64,000 bases of DNA from Agriotes lineatus (GCA_940337035.1 OW679200.1:23229090-23293089); one strand, 5' to 3'; counted from the stretch's first letter, positions 23,191 to 34,390 are shown. Translations and numbers: made by a program. Notes: generated by a model not told the origin, from the sequence alone.

Positions 23191-23979
23191 TATTGGAGAC
23201 TATCAGTTTGAATTCAGACCCAACAGATCAAATTTTTGTGTTCAAACAGTTACAACTGAATCACTACAAGTACAACACAGTCTTATACATATACATTATT
23301 CATCAATTTTAAACAAGCATATGATTCGATTAAAAGGGAAAAACTGTATAGACATATATATGAGATATCTACAATTACCAGATAAATTGATAAAAATAAT
23401 ACGGATGACATTGCACAGCACAGAAAACATAATATAGAACCAAAACATTGAATTGAAAACATTCACAAAGTATGCGGAGGTCTAAGTCAATGTGACACAA
23501 TATCAACATTATCTAATTTGGCACTGGAAATAATAATTAGTGATAATGGGATAAATATAAATGAAATAATTTATATTGGGAACGATTAGTGCATAGCATG
23601 TGCATACGACCTCGCAATAATTTGTATAAGTAAGAAAGAATAATTGCAAAAAGTTGTAAGCAAGCTGAACAAACAGCAAAGCAACGGAAATAGGGATAAA
23701 AATCGATGAGTAGAAAACTAAATTTATAGAAATGGAGACAAAAAATTATGAACTTGATGATGCAGCTACTCGGAATGTAAAATTAGAACAAGAAATGAAA
23801 TTTGAGAAGGTGAAATGTTTGTATTACCTGGAGGTGCAAATGTCACATAATAGTAACCATAGAATGGAAATAAAAGCAAGAATAGCAAGAGGAAATAAAA
23901 AATTGCAAACAAAAATTCTTCCTAAAGAACCTAAATTTGTTCAATCGAAGTCCAAATTATTTTGTAATTTTACCTATTA
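23191..23979 (+). pseudogene. LINE-G: reverse transcriptase, central and C-terminal part
   Basis: Contains NIIGDYQFEFRPNRS, then a region with KREKLYR-like and YLQLPDKLIKIIRMTLHS blocks, then ACAYDLAIICI, which stands where the catalytic (Y)ADD motif should be and is mutated. The frame 23732-23979 (82 aa) holds FEKVKCLYYLEVQM, equivalent to the 'YLG' block after the active site. Many shifts; not functional. Confidence 0.8.
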
Positions 23980-24712
23980 AAATTTAATCCACTAAAAGTA
24001 ATAGTAGATATTAGATATAAATATTTAGAACTGTTTTACTTACAATATTAAGGTGCTAAACTCTTAATAATTAAAACTAAGATAGACTACAGTATTTAAA
24101 CATGTATCGCTGAAAATGTAAGTGTTACGGGACTATTAGAAAACTTAAACAAAAAATTAAGATAGGTGGCTGTGATTTAATTGAACACATTTTTCAATTC
24201 ACAACCTTTTCTTATATAAGAATTTCTACTTTCGAAAAATAAGAATGCATTATCCTTTAAGTGCCTCTGATTTCTATGCTTCACTCTGAACATAATAGCC
24301 AGCCATACACATAGAGACTTCTCTGCGGATGATCCCGATGAGTTTAGAAATTCTTGACCCGTACAACGAGTATCAATAGTAGTATTATTTTCAGCAATTT
24401 TTTTGGAAACAATAATAAAAATAAATAAACTGACGGCTTTAACCTGTGTGAGAAATGACATCAGCAGGCTTAGAAGGCGGTTTAAGATTTTACACAAGTC
24501 TGTACATGAGAAAAACTGGCACGTGTTCACACACTAACGCACAAATTTGTCTGCAGACTTTGACTGTGTCAGATAAAATCCGCAGAGAAATTGCTGTGTG
24601 TATGGCCAACTAATGGAAGCTTTTGTGAACCTAATCAGTGCTACTTTAGTTTCTAAATAGCTTCAATTTTCTATAGCAACAATATTCTCATAGTATGTTA
24701 GAGTCTACAGAT
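23980..24712. other. No recognisable feature
   Basis: AT-rich; the minus-strand frame 24177-24530 (117 codons) has no motif I recognise and is treated as chance. It ends in the 8-bp target duplication of the next element. Confidence 0.4.
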
Positions 24713-25220
24713 TAGGGATGTCGTACCCGGTCTAAAATCAAACCCGGGTACCCGAAAACAGTACCCGGGTACCTTCGGGTACCCGAAGATTTTACATTTT
24801 GCCTTATTGTTTTCTGGCGAATGAAAATATTTCCATACAGGCGATTTTTTATGCCTTTTTTATGACATTGTTTTCTTATTTGTTTGTACATACTTTTGTA
24901 GTTTCATGCAATGTTCATAGAGCTCTACGTATTTTAACGCCGCTAGTTTTAAACTGAACTAATTTGAAATAGTACCTACTCGTCAATTCAAACTGTAAGT
25001 CGTCTGTCGTCATAAATATTTTCACATTTTCACCAAGTGCTATCATATTCAAGTACGTGACTTTTTATCCAAAATTGGTTTTTTTATCATCATCTCCGAA
25101 AAAGGTTGACTTTCTGGACATTGCATAATTTAGTAGCCGGATACCCGGGTCCTGAAAATATACCCGGGTTGACTATTACCCGGGTCGGCCCGGGTACCCG
25201 GGTACCCGCCGACATCCCTA
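24713..25220. mobile_element. hAT-type non-autonomous element, 508 bp, with CCCGGGTACC sub-repeats
   Basis: Termini TAGGGATGTCG and CGACATCCCTA; perfect 8-bp duplication CTACAGAT on both sides (24705-24712 and 25221-25228), diagnostic of hAT elements. Near both ends CCCGGGTACCC-type blocks recur many times, forming strong sub-terminal iterons. The target lies on the first bases of the neighbouring MITE, so the hAT came later. Confidence 0.9.
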
Positions 25221-25223
25221 CTA

Positions 25224-25354
25224 CAGATTGTCTGCAGGTGCTAGATACAACGGTAACTAGATAAAGAGACGGTTTGTTGCTTAACAAGCACTTAAAATTT
25301 TTAACTGTCTCTCTATCTAGTCACCGTGTGTACCTAGTACCTGCAGACGATCTG
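25224..25354. mobile_element. Palindromic MITE (CAGATTGTCTGCAGG family), copy 1
   Basis: Inverted arms CAGATTGTCTGCAGGTGCTAG... and ...CCTGCAGACGATCTG with a loop around TTAACAAGCACTTAA, flanked by TA on both sides. Second copy at 50451-50582. Confidence 0.85.
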
Positions 25355-26882
25355 TATACTACATAGCCACTATTATCAATATACTAAAATGGTTAGAAAT
25401 ATTCAGAAAATTATAATTACGACAAATTACGAGACAAAGCCATGCGGTTACAGTACAATACGTCAAAAAGCGCTTATGGACAATACATTTATGCGAACAC
25501 CACCTTCTATTAATTCAATAAAAATAGCAATGTATAGTAGTAGTTTGACTCTCCTCGATGTTGAATAAGAACCTGAACTATTTCAGTGTTACACAGAACT
25601 CTTAATAAGACACTTACAAAGCCAATGTAACTTCAAGTAGCAAGTCACAATTAACAACAGTTTTTAAGCGACAACTGCTTCATGGAACCGCAATTACATC
25701 ACCATTTAATATTTAAGGAAATTAATAACTAATACTGACTGACGATAAACCTTAAATTATTTAGTATTTTGTAATTTACAAGAGACAGCTTTGCAAAGCT
25801 TCGAATACCAAGTTGCAATGTACTTCCTTGTTCAACGCTATGTACATATGTACAGAATTCTGATTAGTTTGGTAACAATACCTTTGCAAAATGCATTGCC
25901 GTCCATGTAAACTGTACCACTAAAACAACAAATCCCGATAAAAATTATCGTAAGCTAGGCTTTGATCAATTACCAGGGTCATCAGCAGTCGAAGATTTAG
26001 AAGTCGGCCTGAAATATTTGCTTGCTCATTTTTTAATATAATTATAGAAGTGTAAGGAGTTAACGTATTGTTACATTGTTAAAACTTAAGAGGTATAAAC
26101 TTCGTTTTATATAGCAATGTGGGGAGCAATAAGTGAAAATTACAGTCTAACCTCAAAATTATTTGAATTCATTGAAGGTTGCCTTTACATGCCTGCATCT
26201 AATCTACCATATTTTTACTATGGGTTTTTGCTGCTTAAACTCATTTGCATGATAATAAGCTTTAAATGTATATATTTTGCGAAATAAAAATTCCAATTCG
26301 TTAAGGCTATTTTTTTATAAACACAAAAACACTGACCTTTAATCTGCTGCAGGAAATCACAGGAAAGCTCTAATGGACGAAATCTGCGGAATTCGCTACA
26401 AAAATTACGTGAAACTTCGAATTACAAGAGTAAACTATTCAATGCCGGGATTTGGTTATGCGTGACAGCTACAACTTCAGCGCGGGTAAATTTACAGGAC
26501 GCCAACACAATTAACATGGCAGTACCAACTGTTGCAATTACAATAGAACTAAAAGCCCACGAAACTTGAATATTTGATATCGGATGAAAATCGTTTTCAA
26601 CTATCAGCGATATAAGTATGCCATAATACATCTACCTACAAGAGATTTAAGTGGCTCATAACATAACTGGGGAACTTAATGGTATCACATATAGACATAT
26701 ATCTATATACAGTTTTTCCAAGATAAGGAGGACTAGTATGGGGATCTCGTTAGTACAGTTTATTTATTTTTTCTGTAGCAAATGTTAAAGTGTGCTTTAA
26801 TCGACTCAAAACATAACGTCAACTGTTACTTTAACAGCAAGGGTAGATAAAGTAGCACTTTAACATCAAGGGTAGATAATAT
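25355..26882. other. No recognisable feature
   Basis: AT-rich with short ORFs only (for example 26422-26631, minus), none with recognisable motifs. Confidence 0.4.
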
Positions 26883-27201
26883 AGTATGATTAAAAATTAA
26901 TCTCATCTAGTATGGCGGTGGAAGTGCAAACCAACGCCTTTAAAACTAGCTTACATACCTATATTTAATTCCAACTGTCAAATTTTATTATTAAATATTC
27001 TTTTTATCCATCTTATTACAATATTATATTGGAATAAATGAATTTGCAAGTAAAACTAATGTAATTCTCCAACAAATAAGCTTGCGCCGGTCGAATAGAC
27101 ACTTGTTCTTAAATTTAAAAAATATATATTGGAGCCAGTTTTAAAGGCAGCAATTTGTTCTTTCATAGCCATACTATGTGAGATTAATTTTTGATCATAC
27201 T
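26883..27201. mobile_element. Palindromic MITE, longer relative of 18719-18900
   Basis: Starts GTATGATTAAAAATTAATCT with CTAGTATGGC following, and ends with the matching GCCATACTATGTGAGATTAA..TTGATCATAC. The centre differs from the shorter copy. No ORF of note. Confidence 0.75.
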
Positions 27202-27837
27202 TTAGTTATTTAACCAAGAAGTGTGTTAATGAAAGTGATTAATAATCGAAACTGTTTAGTTGAGATTATTAATCGCCCATTAACAAACGAGTTGATTACA
27301 AAATTTTTTTGTTGGCCACAAAATCTTTTTTTGTGGTGAAAAATGTGATTAATACAACCAACCTCCATGCAAAATATCATCAAAACGTCAAGTGTATTAA
27401 TCAAAAATAGTGTATTACTGCCATCTATTAATCTATCCTGTTTTAGGAAAAATCACAAAAACAGTTAATTAATGAAATATTTGTTTTATGAATAATATGT
27501 TGGTGCGACTGTAAGTCTATGTCAAATTCGAGGTTAGTAGGTTAGGCCACAAAACAATAACTATAGTCTGTTCACTAAACATAAAAACACAAAATTGGCT
27601 TTTATTTCTAAAATTTCATGAGTGTATTTCCAAAATTCATCTTTTGTCTAGGAATGTAATTGCAAAAAGTTACTAAAACAAATAGGTTAAAAGTGTGACA
27701 TTTAATTAGCATCTGTCACAACTACTTTTAAAGATGTTAAACAAATACTGTGTTGGATACTATTGATGTAACATTTATTAATAGGTATTTTTATTACATT
27801 TGATATGATTTACACATATAAGCATCAATTACATGTG
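27202..27837. other. AT-rich DNA with one fragment of a hairpin family
   Basis: 27498-27552 matches the arm of the hairpin at 30666-30899 (GTAAGTCTATGTCAAATTCG, then AGGTTAGTAGGTTAGG). Nothing else is recognised. Confidence 0.5.
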
Positions 27838-30385
27838 ATTCGCGCCCTCGAGCCTCGCGATCATTTGTTCTCCAAGCACATTTAATTTTGGGATCGAGTT
27901 TAAAAATAAACAAGCAAACACCGTCAGCTCAGAATGGCCAGATAACGTCATAAATTACTAGAATCACCCTGGTAATAAAACCCGACCGGCCCCAACGCTC
28001 AGGCACCGACCTGCACGTCGCTCCCAAATAGTTTTAGGAAAAAGAATGCAACTCGACAAAAACCAAGAAGCCCACAATGGAAATAATATAACGCGGATGA
28101 TTAAATTAGAAAAGACGCCTAAACCTCATTAAAGAGTAATCGGCTTTGAAGGATTAGCCACTGCTAATTACTGCAGCACTAGGCGCAAGCATATTGAAGC
28201 GTGTTAAAAACATTGCATCAAAACACGACGTAGTGCAAGCTAAAAACTCCGAAAGTTAAATACTAAACGCATACAGAGGCCAAGCAAAGCAGCTTAGAAC
28301 GCTGGACAAAAACAGCCTAAAGTCCCGGGCAAATATTATAAACCAAAGCGACATTAAACAAATTACAAACAAAGACGTTAAAACTTCGTACAATTCACCG
28401 GCCGCGTGCCAAGGAAAATTCCACAAAGCGAACAAAGGGAGGCACTCGGCGTGAGCATTAAGCCAGGTAAAAGAAGTTAAGCGCATCTCCAACACGAGGC
28501 GGATATAGCGCCAAGGGATCAATATACGGCACGGCTTAGACCCAGCGGCGCGCGCGAAGACTTAATCAATTATTTATCTCGCGGCCTAATTAAACGCACC
28601 GGCCAAGTGAGCGTAACATAGGCAAGCCGGGTATCATTAGAAACGTCTTCACATCAGCAGTCTGATGGGCCGCATAAAAAAATACTCCGGGCAAAAATTA
28701 GTGCGCCAGAATCGAAATAAGTAATTAATCACAAAACAACCCCCGGAAGCGAAAGTAGCACGTCCCACCCCAGAAACCGACCGTCCGGGAGAAAGCAGTG
28801 GGAGTAAACGAGCCCTTTAAAAGAAGCTTCCCCGGCCAGAAAAATCATTCGGTCGATCCTCTTGATCTCGAGTCAAAAACATCCTTCCAGCAGAGACCCT
28901 CCGGTCCCTGGAAAGAACCAAACCTTCTGCTAGATCCTCTAGATCGTGGAAGTCGACTCCGTGACTCCGAGTTCTTGTTAGATCCTCTTGATCACAAGAA
29001 CAAAGGGAGTCCGAGTCGCAGCCGCCACCGCCTACCTTTCGAAGAGCGCCCGACCCCAGGTAGAGCTGAGCCCTAGTTCGCCGTCCACGTCGCCGCCTGC
29101 CGTGAACGCTACCTAGTGCGCCGCCGTGCCCCAGGTCCTGCCGCCCCCGGACCTCCAGCGCTTCTCGCCGCCGGCGCTGCATCGCTCCACCACACCGCTA
29201 CTCACGTCCAGACAGGATGCCGCAAAAGTAAGCCCGGAACACATCCCCGGACGTCACGTTAAGCCAGGCTACAGCCCCGGCACCGCCGCCAGCTTAGGTA
29301 CGAATAGGTCGTCAATCCCCCTGTTTGCTTTCTTTTTTAGCACACAAGAGCTGCTGGAGCGCCTTTTTGGGCCCTCGCCGCCCAGTTCTCCCGAGGCTAC
29401 CCTTCTCCTCGAAGCCCGACTGAGCCGCCGCGCCCTAGGTGCCCAAGCCGCCGCCCCCACGGAGACGCCGTCCCCCAGCTGCCCCCGCACGCCACAGCCA
29501 GGAGACACGCCGACTGGAAGAGCCGCCTACGAGGCCGTAACCCCCGTCGCTCGCCCGCCGCTCCGCATAGCTCAAGCTCGTATCGCCTGCCGCCCCCAAC
29601 TCCTGGGAGTCGCCTTCTACTTGAGCCAGGAAGAGAAGGCCGAGTTTGAGCGCTTATGGGAGGAGACCCGGCCTGAGCCCGACCACCGCCTGCCGCTGCG
29701 CGAAGTGCAGCTGACCCCGCGCCGCCCCCGCACCGCCCACGACCGCGCCACCGCCCGCTCCACGGAAAGAAGGGACCCGAGAAGGAACGCCCGCCTGCGT
29801 CTCCGCTCGCCGCTGCCCTTAGTGTCAGAGCCCCGCAGAATCCCGCGACTGCGGCGCCAACAGCGTCGACGCCGCCCCCGCCAGTGAGAGAACGCTCACT
29901 TACAGCCGGGGAAACTCTCCCTCTTTTCCCCTTTCTGTGAACCAAGAGTGAGTTCGGGTCCGCGGAAAAGACACGCGCTCGTAGTAGTGGTGAAGTGCGC
30001 ATCCCCCCCCCCCCCCGAACTGTAGCCTAAGTGCCAGAAACAATTACATATGTGTCGTTTAGGATTAGTTGTAGTAATTAGATTAAGTATACGTCAGGTA
30101 GAGTCCTATGTGTGTTGTGTTTTTTTTTGTCCATGTATGTGTGTGTGTTAATATATGGCACATCGATTAGGTTGGCAATATAAATAAAGCAAACGTATTC
30201 CACCAATCAAAAAGCATTATTTTTAGCCAATCAAGAACCATTGGCCCTAGCATTTTCCAGCCTCTTCTCACATTGGTCGCCCCCACTCACATCCGCTGAG
30301 CTAGGAAGGCACGTGTGGCCATTAAGCCGCCATTTTTAACCCACGCCACACCCTCAAGAGCGCGGCGTGTAGCGCGAGGCGTGTT
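27838..30385. repeat. GC-rich block of about 2.5 kb, LTR-like or CpG-rich promoter region
   Basis: Composition changes abruptly at both sides. The left third is A- and C-rich on the + strand with few T; the centre (28.8-29.9 kb) exceeds 60% GC by eye. GATCCTCTTGATC-type blocks repeat near 28854-28992. A poly-C run lies at about 30003-30015. CCAAT/ATTGG motifs cluster at 30204-30275. Read on the minus strand it begins TGTAACACGCC and ends GAATCACA, resembling the TGTAAC..CA ends of the two solo LTRs here, but I find no target duplication. Limits are therefore provisional. Confidence 0.4.
29126..29887 (+). CDS. Unidentified 253-codon ORF in GC-rich block
   Basis: I do not recognise this product. 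The N-terminal half is Pro/Ser/Thr-rich and low in complexity. A middle stretch FYLSQEEKAEFERLWEETRP looks like a short amphipathic helix. The C-terminal 60 residues are strongly basic (RR/PR-rich). In such GC-rich DNA long open frames arise by chance, and a comparable frame (201 codons) is open on the other strand at 29397-30002. A pyrimidine tract and AG at about 29320-29340 could be a splice acceptor, which would change the protein. AATAAA follows at about 30182. It could be exon sequence of a host gene, a repeat-encoded frame, or nothing. Confidence 0.25.
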   Translation: MPQVLPPPDLQRFSPPALHRSTTPLLTSRQDAAKVSPEHIPGRHVKPGYSPGTAASLGTNRSSIPLFAFFFSTQELLERLFGPSPPSSPEATLLLEARLSRRALGAQAAAPTETPSPSCPRTPQPGDTPTGRAAYEAVTPVARPPLRIAQARIACRPQLLGVAFYLSQEEKAEFERLWEETRPEPDHRLPLREVQLTPRRPRTAHDRATARSTERRDPRRNARLRLRSPLPLVSEPRRIPRLRRQQRRRRPRQ

Positions 30386-30665
30386 ACATTTTATAAAAGT
30401 GCAGGCAAGAATTTCCAGAATAATATGTACTTTGACACTGAAATAATGAGATTTATTAATTGTCATTTTTAAATTCAAAGTGGCCTTTATGCAGGTGTGG
30501 AAATTTTTGCTAAACAAAATACAGAATCCGTAGCACAAAAATTTTACGTGTATGCCAACTTCAAAAAAATTTAAATGTTTTTGTGTTTACTGAATGGCTT
30601 TTTTTTATAGGTTTTGCATATATTTAATAGTACTATCAAAGAGCATATTTTGCTCTTTGGTACTA

Positions 30666-30899
30666 CCGGGTGACTATAAATAATTGAATTTTTTTTTCTT
30701 AGGTTGGCACTGTTTATGTTGGTGGCACTGTAAGTCTATGTCAAATTCAATGTTCGCAGGTTAGGTTTTGCGTCATTCTATGTCAAAACTGACGCAAAAC
30801 CTAACCTGCTAACCTCGCATTTGACATAGACTTACAGTTCCACCAACATAAACAGTGCCAACCTAATAAAAAAAAATTCAATCATTTATAGTCACTCGG
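30666..30899. mobile_element. Near-perfect hairpin element, 234 bp
   Basis: Starts CCGGGTGACTATAAATAA and ends TTTATAGTCACTCGG, flanked by TA at 30664-30665 and 30900-30901. The arms are nearly perfect inverted copies, including GTTGGCACTGTTTATGTTGG and AGGTTAGGTTTTGCGTCA, with a loop of about 14 nt. Half-copies occur at 27498-27552, 31165-31256 and 43155-43248. Confidence 0.85.
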
Positions 30900-31154
30900 T
30901 ATATTGCTAGCGCGTGTAAGTGGGAAGGTCACGCCGTAAGTGAGACAGACAACCAACTCTTTTACACACTTGGCGAGATGTGCGCAAACGTCGTCTGCTC
31001 GGTGGGGAAGTAAACCTCACGGTCAAGTTTAAAATTTGCTTCTAAAGGCGGTGTTCAAATTCTCAGGCATGCGCACAAGACGCGTAGTGTTCAGAGCGAG
31101 ACTATGTCGGCGCCGTAATGATTTTGTCCGTTTCCAGACCCTACTAGCAATATA
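30900..31154. mobile_element. TIR element (ATATTGCTAG ends), copy A
   Basis: Bounded by ATATTGCTAGC and CTAGCAATAT. About 250 bp, GC-rich inside, including GGCGCCG and GTGAGACAGACAACCAACTC blocks. The inverted copy at 41417-41669 shares both ends and most of the interior. It sits base-to-base against the preceding hairpin. Confidence 0.75.
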
Positions 31155-31164
31155 GACGTAAAAA

Positions 31165-31256
31165 TATATGTGGTTTTGCATCAGTCTGTGCCAAAACTGA
31201 CGCAAAACCTAACCTGCTAACCTTGAATTTAACATAGAGCTACAGTGTCACCAATA
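31165..31256. repeat. Half hairpin of the 30666 family
   Basis: GGTTTTGCATCAGTCTGTG, then CAAAACTGACGCAAAACC and the arm ending in TACAGTGTCACCAA match the 30666-30899 arms. Confidence 0.65.
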
Positions 31257-33249
31257 TATTATTCATCAAACAAACATTTCAAAGCCAAGCTTGATTTCAT
31301 TTTCGTTTGCTCACATGTTAGTTCTATTGCACTGTGGTGGCAATGGTACGGGGCAAGTCGTAACACTTCTATATTATTCTGCAAAAGTGGTTCGATTTTT
31401 TACCAAAAAGAAGCTTTAGTTTCTCTTTCATTAAACGGTGTATTGTTTTCAAATAAAAATTGTAGTAACACATTTTTATTTGATGATCGAATTGGTTTTT
31501 TTTTCAAGACGGAATGGTACGACGCACTGTGCAGTATTACCACACTTTTGCCAGACTGCTGGAATTATTTATTTTTACCCAGTTATGAAATATTTCAAAA
31601 TTCATAGTCTTGTGGTAATTTTTATTAGTATTTTTGCTGTTAAAAGGTAAAGCACAATTTTCTGAAAAACCACATCGGTAACCTGCATGCAGTATGGTAA
31701 ACCTGTCACCTTCGCTTTTTATTTTAAATTTGCTCATTTACTTGTCATCTTCCTTTACCCACCTACGCAACTCTGAACCATTCTTGTAAATCCAAGTTTC
31801 GTTGATAAATATAAAATTGACATCTTCCCCAGAATTTTTTAATTGCAGATAACGCCTCAGAAATTTTATTTTTGCTATGATAACATGTTTTCGACTGTTA
31901 ATTTTTTATATCTAAAATCCATGTCTGGTATCATAGAGCATACAATAAACTTCGCGAACCAGTGAAAGCAAGTTCTGTTTTCGCAAAATGTAAAAGTTCA
32001 TTTAGGCCAAAATGTTTCCCGCTAATTAAATTTTGAAAAATTTCCTCTCTTATTAGCTTTTCTCTTAAATAAAAATCGTTAAACCATATCCCTCTATTTT
32101 TTCTTCCTGTTCGTGCCTCTTGCAAATTTTCTTTATTCCGATATATATTATAAATCACAGTTTTAGTAACCTAAAATAATTAATTTTGAAATTGGGGAAA
32201 GTGAATTGGTTGAATTACAACCTTGAATGTTCGGCAAAGACGAATAATTGTTTCTTGTTCTGAGAGATTAGGATTAAGATTTATAAATTCTTGCTTGCAC
32301 CTTAGAACCGCCTGCTTCTCTTTTTTACTTCCTTTTACGATAAAGGAAATATTGAATTCGAAATTGAGTTTTCAACAGATCTTCACGATCCCAAAAAACA
32401 TATTTTTATCATTTTTGACAGGTGTTATAGCAAAAAAATGAACTTTAGTGAGAGATACAAATTTGGTTAAATGAGAAAAAAGCTGCGAACTAATGGACTA
32501 ATCAAATGACGCCTAGAAATCCTTGATATGATATTTCGTTTTTCAGTTAACTTTAAAAAAACCTAATTTTTGGATTTTTAATTCTATTTTCTTCTGGCGT
32601 TAATATTAAAGTGGGAGCAAAACTGACAAAACTTCTTTATAGCAAATTTTAGTAGACTTAAAGATTACGTTATCAATGTTTTACCTGACGTTTCGTTTTC
32701 GAGCAACCATCAACTTATTTTTTTTAACGATCCCATCTTTCTGATGTCAAATTTAAAAGCTGTTTTTATTCTAAATTCAACAATGTAGGTACCACACATT
32801 ATGGTTTAGTTACCTTTCCAGTTTTTTACCAACATCAGGAAATTTTTGGATACGGACCTGTGTCCTACAGCATTGAACTTTGTTTCAGCTTTTTTAATTT
32901 AAAGAAAAAAGTAATAAGCTAGAATAATGGATGTTTTTTTATTTTATAAAATATGTAGATACCTCTAAAATATTTATGTGGAAGAATACCCACTTATGAT
33001 AGTGTGTTATACAACTAGTTATGAAAGTCATACTTTGTTTTCACAAATTTGAAATTTATGTTCATATCTGGGTATTTCGCCACTCTGAAAATTAAAAACA
33101 TTAAATATCAAACATTTCGAAGAACAAACTGCCCTCGTTATCAACGATTAACAATTAAAAATTAAAACTAAAAATGATCAAGGAACTTAGCTTTTTCACT
33201 AGGAGTGAAAAAACGACCAACTTCCAGTGAATTGCTTGACACTGACATT
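31257..33249. other. AT-rich DNA, no gene; one TE fragment
   Basis: A piece related to the 17340-17934 element lies in reverse orientation at 32326-32420 (ACTTCCTTTTACGATAAAGG..). The ORFs here (31245-31607 and others) show no motif I recognise. Confidence 0.45.
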
Positions 33250-33535
33250 TATTTTTTTTAAATTATTTTATTTTATTTTGGTACTTAGCCAACAGCCGTT
33301 AGGCCAATTATAGGCATCGCTGTACATTTTATGGGGATTTCCAACCCCACTAACGACTGTCATGATGTTATTAGGCATCCGGAACCAACTATTTCCGTGA
33401 CAGCCGTATCACGAGGCGCCGAGAGAAGCAGCCATAGAACTCCCATCCAAATTCTGACCAGAAAGAGCGTTGCTTAACTCTACTGATCGAACGTGGACGC
33501 TTATTCAAGCTACACCACCCGGGACCCTATTGACC
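33250..33535 (-). mobile_element. 5S rRNA-derived SINE
   Basis: On the minus strand (about 33495 down to 33410) the sequence follows animal 5S rRNA positions of roughly 35-90: CGATCA, GTTAAGCAACG, then GGTCAG and TTGGATGGGAG, with the same spacing throughout. These are the A box, intermediate element and C box of the 5S internal promoter. An unrelated body of about 150 bp follows and ends in an A-rich tail of AAAAT units (33240-33290). This is the 5S-head, body, A-tail plan of SINE3-type elements. The functional 5S gene would need the paired 5' and 3' ends, which are absent. Confidence 0.75.
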
Positions 33536-33542
33536 CTGTTGA

Positions 33543-33633
33543 CTATATATTTTTATGTTCTTTAACCCTAACTTCTAAAGGTCTGGATGTTTCACCGATA
33601 TAATATTTCCCGCATTTACAGGGGATACTACAT
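33543..33633 (-). pseudogene. Penelope-like element: GIY-YIG endonuclease fragment
   Basis: Minus-strand translation reads CSIPCKCGKYYIGETSRPLE followed by VRVKEH. This is the GIY-YIG signature with the upstream Cys pair typical of Penelope-like retroelements. It is split from its upstream part by the LTR at 33634-34078 and ends at the 5S SINE. Confidence 0.85.
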
Positions 33634-34078
33634 TGTTACGATTTATGTTTTGGGCTATTAAAAATTATACGCCGCTTCTTGTTTCAAGCATTTATTTACA
33701 GCAATGTAATTTAACGATTTACAAAAACACAAGAACTATTAATGCGGAACATTTATTATTTATACACTAACAGGAACTATTTCTAACAACAAATACACTT
33801 TATTTATTTGCATACGACTTCAACATGAATGATTTATATGGCTAAATTTATTTACACACGAGTTATTTATATGGCAGCTTCGCGCACTTCAAGCTAGATT
33901 CGGACTGCCCGCCTTCCCGCTGTGCTGGCTTATATATTCGCCGGGTGAGTGATTCCGGAAGCGTCGAGATATTCTCGACTACTCTGGAAAATGCTGACGC
34001 ATCGTCCGCATTAATTCCGAGAGCGTTCTCGAAGGCTGACTCATCCGTTTGCCCGCGACCCGGCTCAAGGTCGTTACA
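33634..34078. mobile_element. Solo LTR, about 445 bp, inside the Penelope fragment
   Basis: Ends TGTTACGA and TCGTTACA form a short imperfect inverted pair with TG..CA termini. On the minus strand there is a TATATAAG box (about 33931) followed by AATAAA-type signals, giving U3-R-U5 order. It falls within the Penelope GIY-YIG coding region, which is readable on both sides. No clear target duplication remains. There is no internal retroviral-type coding. Confidence 0.75.
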
Positions 34079-34390
34079 ATATATACAATTCTTTGAATGT
34101 TGTTCTTCGTTGAAAGGTTTCGTTTTTGTAAGAACTGACTGCAAGGAATTCATCGTTTTGAATACCGCCCTAACATTAAATCTATTTGCAATTCGTTTAA
34201 TTTTGTCAGATATGCCTGGAATATAAGGTATAGTTAGAGTATTATATTTTTGAGTGTAATTTCTTTGTATGTGTGTGGCATTGTTTGGCGTATTGAAAAT
34301 GTTCTGAACAAGAGTCTCGGAATAGCCATTATCTTTTAAAACATTTACAATAAAGTCTTTCTCTTTTTTGAAAATTTCGTCATTAGAGCA
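34079..34390 (-). pseudogene. Penelope-like element: C-terminal linker region
   Basis: One minus-strand frame reads KKEKDFIVNVLKDNGYS, then NTLTIPYIPGISDKIKRIA and FKTMNSLQSVLTKTK, the conserved block between RT and GIY-YIG in Penelope-like elements. It runs into the LTR at 34078. Confidence 0.85.

Noticed and set aside
29397..30002. 201-codon minus-strand ORF in the GC-rich block
   Set aside because: Low-complexity Gly/Arg-rich shadow of GC-rich DNA with no motif; overlaps the equally doubtful plus-strand frame.
30700..31256. GGTTAGG/CCTAACC strings that resemble insect telomere (TTAGG) repeats
   Set aside because: They occur singly inside hairpin arms and are not tandem TTAGG arrays.
33410..33500. 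A functional 5S rRNA gene
   Set aside because: Only the internal-promoter half matches; paired termini are absent and a SINE-like body and A-rich tail follow.
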